From Arcobacteraceae bacterium (GTDB taxonomy: Bacteria; Campylobacterota; Campylobacteria; Campylobacterales; Arcobacteraceae), in the NCBI GenBank assembly GCA_028687375.1, contig JAQUAG010000004.1, positions 40,986 to 104,985 on the forward strand: DNA of 64,000 nucleotides. Reading direction: 5' to 3'. Under the pieces are notes generated by a model, which was not told the origin of the DNA, did no database searches, and saw only the letters and a list, made by a program, of their open reading frames with translations. Shown piece after piece: positions 63,819 to 64,000 of the stretch; positions within the stretch are counted from its first letter, which is position 1, and the number at the start of each line of letters is the position of its first letter. Made by a program: the position numbers and the translations under genes.

Positions 63819-64000
63819 TTACACTCTTCTTCTTTTAGGAGGTCTACAACCGTTATGTGGTAAAGGAGTAACATCTTTAAACCATTTAACTGTAATACCT
63901 TCTGTAGAACCAATTGCTTTAACAGCTGTATCTCGTCCAGAACCAGGTCCTTGTACTTTGATACCTACATTTTTAATCCCATGTTCAATAGCTTTAGCTA
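63819..64000 (-). CDS. rpsK: 30S ribosomal protein S11 (partial, start outside window)
   Basis: The C-terminal 60 codons are present, reading [19 protein letters not shown] near the edge and ending [12 protein letters not shown]. This is the platform protein S11. It continues past the right edge and is followed by rpsD after 10 bp. Confidence 0.96.
   Translation of the reverse strand, partial: AKAIEHGIKNVGIKVQGPGSGRDTAVKAIGSTEGITVKWFKDVTPLPHNGCRPPKRRRV

Overview
The window is strongly AT-rich DNA of a member of the Campylobacterota (formerly Epsilonproteobacteria), probably a free-living or environmental type near Arcobacter, Sulfurimonas or Sulfurovum. The evidence is gene content and gene order. 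HP0268-family nuclease, miaB and a DUF374 acyltransferase form one block. aroQ lies divergent from an aminodeoxyfutalosine deaminase that is followed by a short sppA. A membrane-anchored MurF sits next to an alpha/beta hydrolase. rpsK-rpsD-rpoA-rplQ is present, and GyrA carries Asn at the quinolone position. The exact genus cannot be fixed from the sequence alone.

Layout. 1-3.7 kb: the end of a protein built of near-identical 37-residue propeller-like repeats, then pepD and murA. 3.7-9.6 kb (minus): bioA and two histidine kinases, one cytoplasmic REC-kinase and one with three periplasmic ligand-binding modules. 9.8-13.9 kb (minus): uvrD, truB, ispE, smpB. 14-20 kb: a LysR regulator, thrC, a superoxide-reductase-like protein, a SPASM radical SAM protein, rpmB, argJ and a DUF465 protein. 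20-28.4 kb (plus): gyrA-asd-yqhA-hemE, a lipoprotein, a radical SAM protein, a zinc-ribbon membrane protein, an RRM protein, murB and a pilin-like protein.

28.4-29.5 kb is the clearest accessory patch: a RHH/RelE toxin-antitoxin pair beside a frameshifted gene remnant and two tiny unrecognised genes. 29.5-34.3 kb holds rdgB, aroQ, the futalosine-pathway deaminase, sppA and a SulP permease. 34.3-34.9 kb carries a decayed ORF6N-type protein fragment. 34.9-41 kb is a tripartite RND efflux operon with a divergent MarR regulator and a 28-bp perfect palindrome between them. 41-50 kb (minus): a 1001-residue lipoprotein, a YcbB/YcbK-type cell-wall pair, a HIT protein, murF, a hydrolase and nth. 50-55.4 kb (plus): HP0268-family, miaB, DUF374, an unrecognised bitopic membrane protein and a B12-binding radical SAM protein. 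55.4-64 kb (minus): an SDR, psd, an unknown 87-residue protein, surE, dnaE, then rplQ, rpoA, rpsD and the end of rpsK.

Most of the window is conserved housekeeping: cell wall (murA, murB, murF, L,D-transpeptidase, YcbK-like), nucleic acids (gyrA, dnaE, uvrD, nth) and translation. I did not find a clearly new multi-gene defence or biosynthetic system. The best leads are the diversified repeat protein, the two kinases with no visible output domain, the 29-kb accessory patch, the GspL-like unknown at 52.3 kb, and a recurring promoter layout (-10 box 6-7 nt before ATG) that predicts leaderless mRNAs for several genes.
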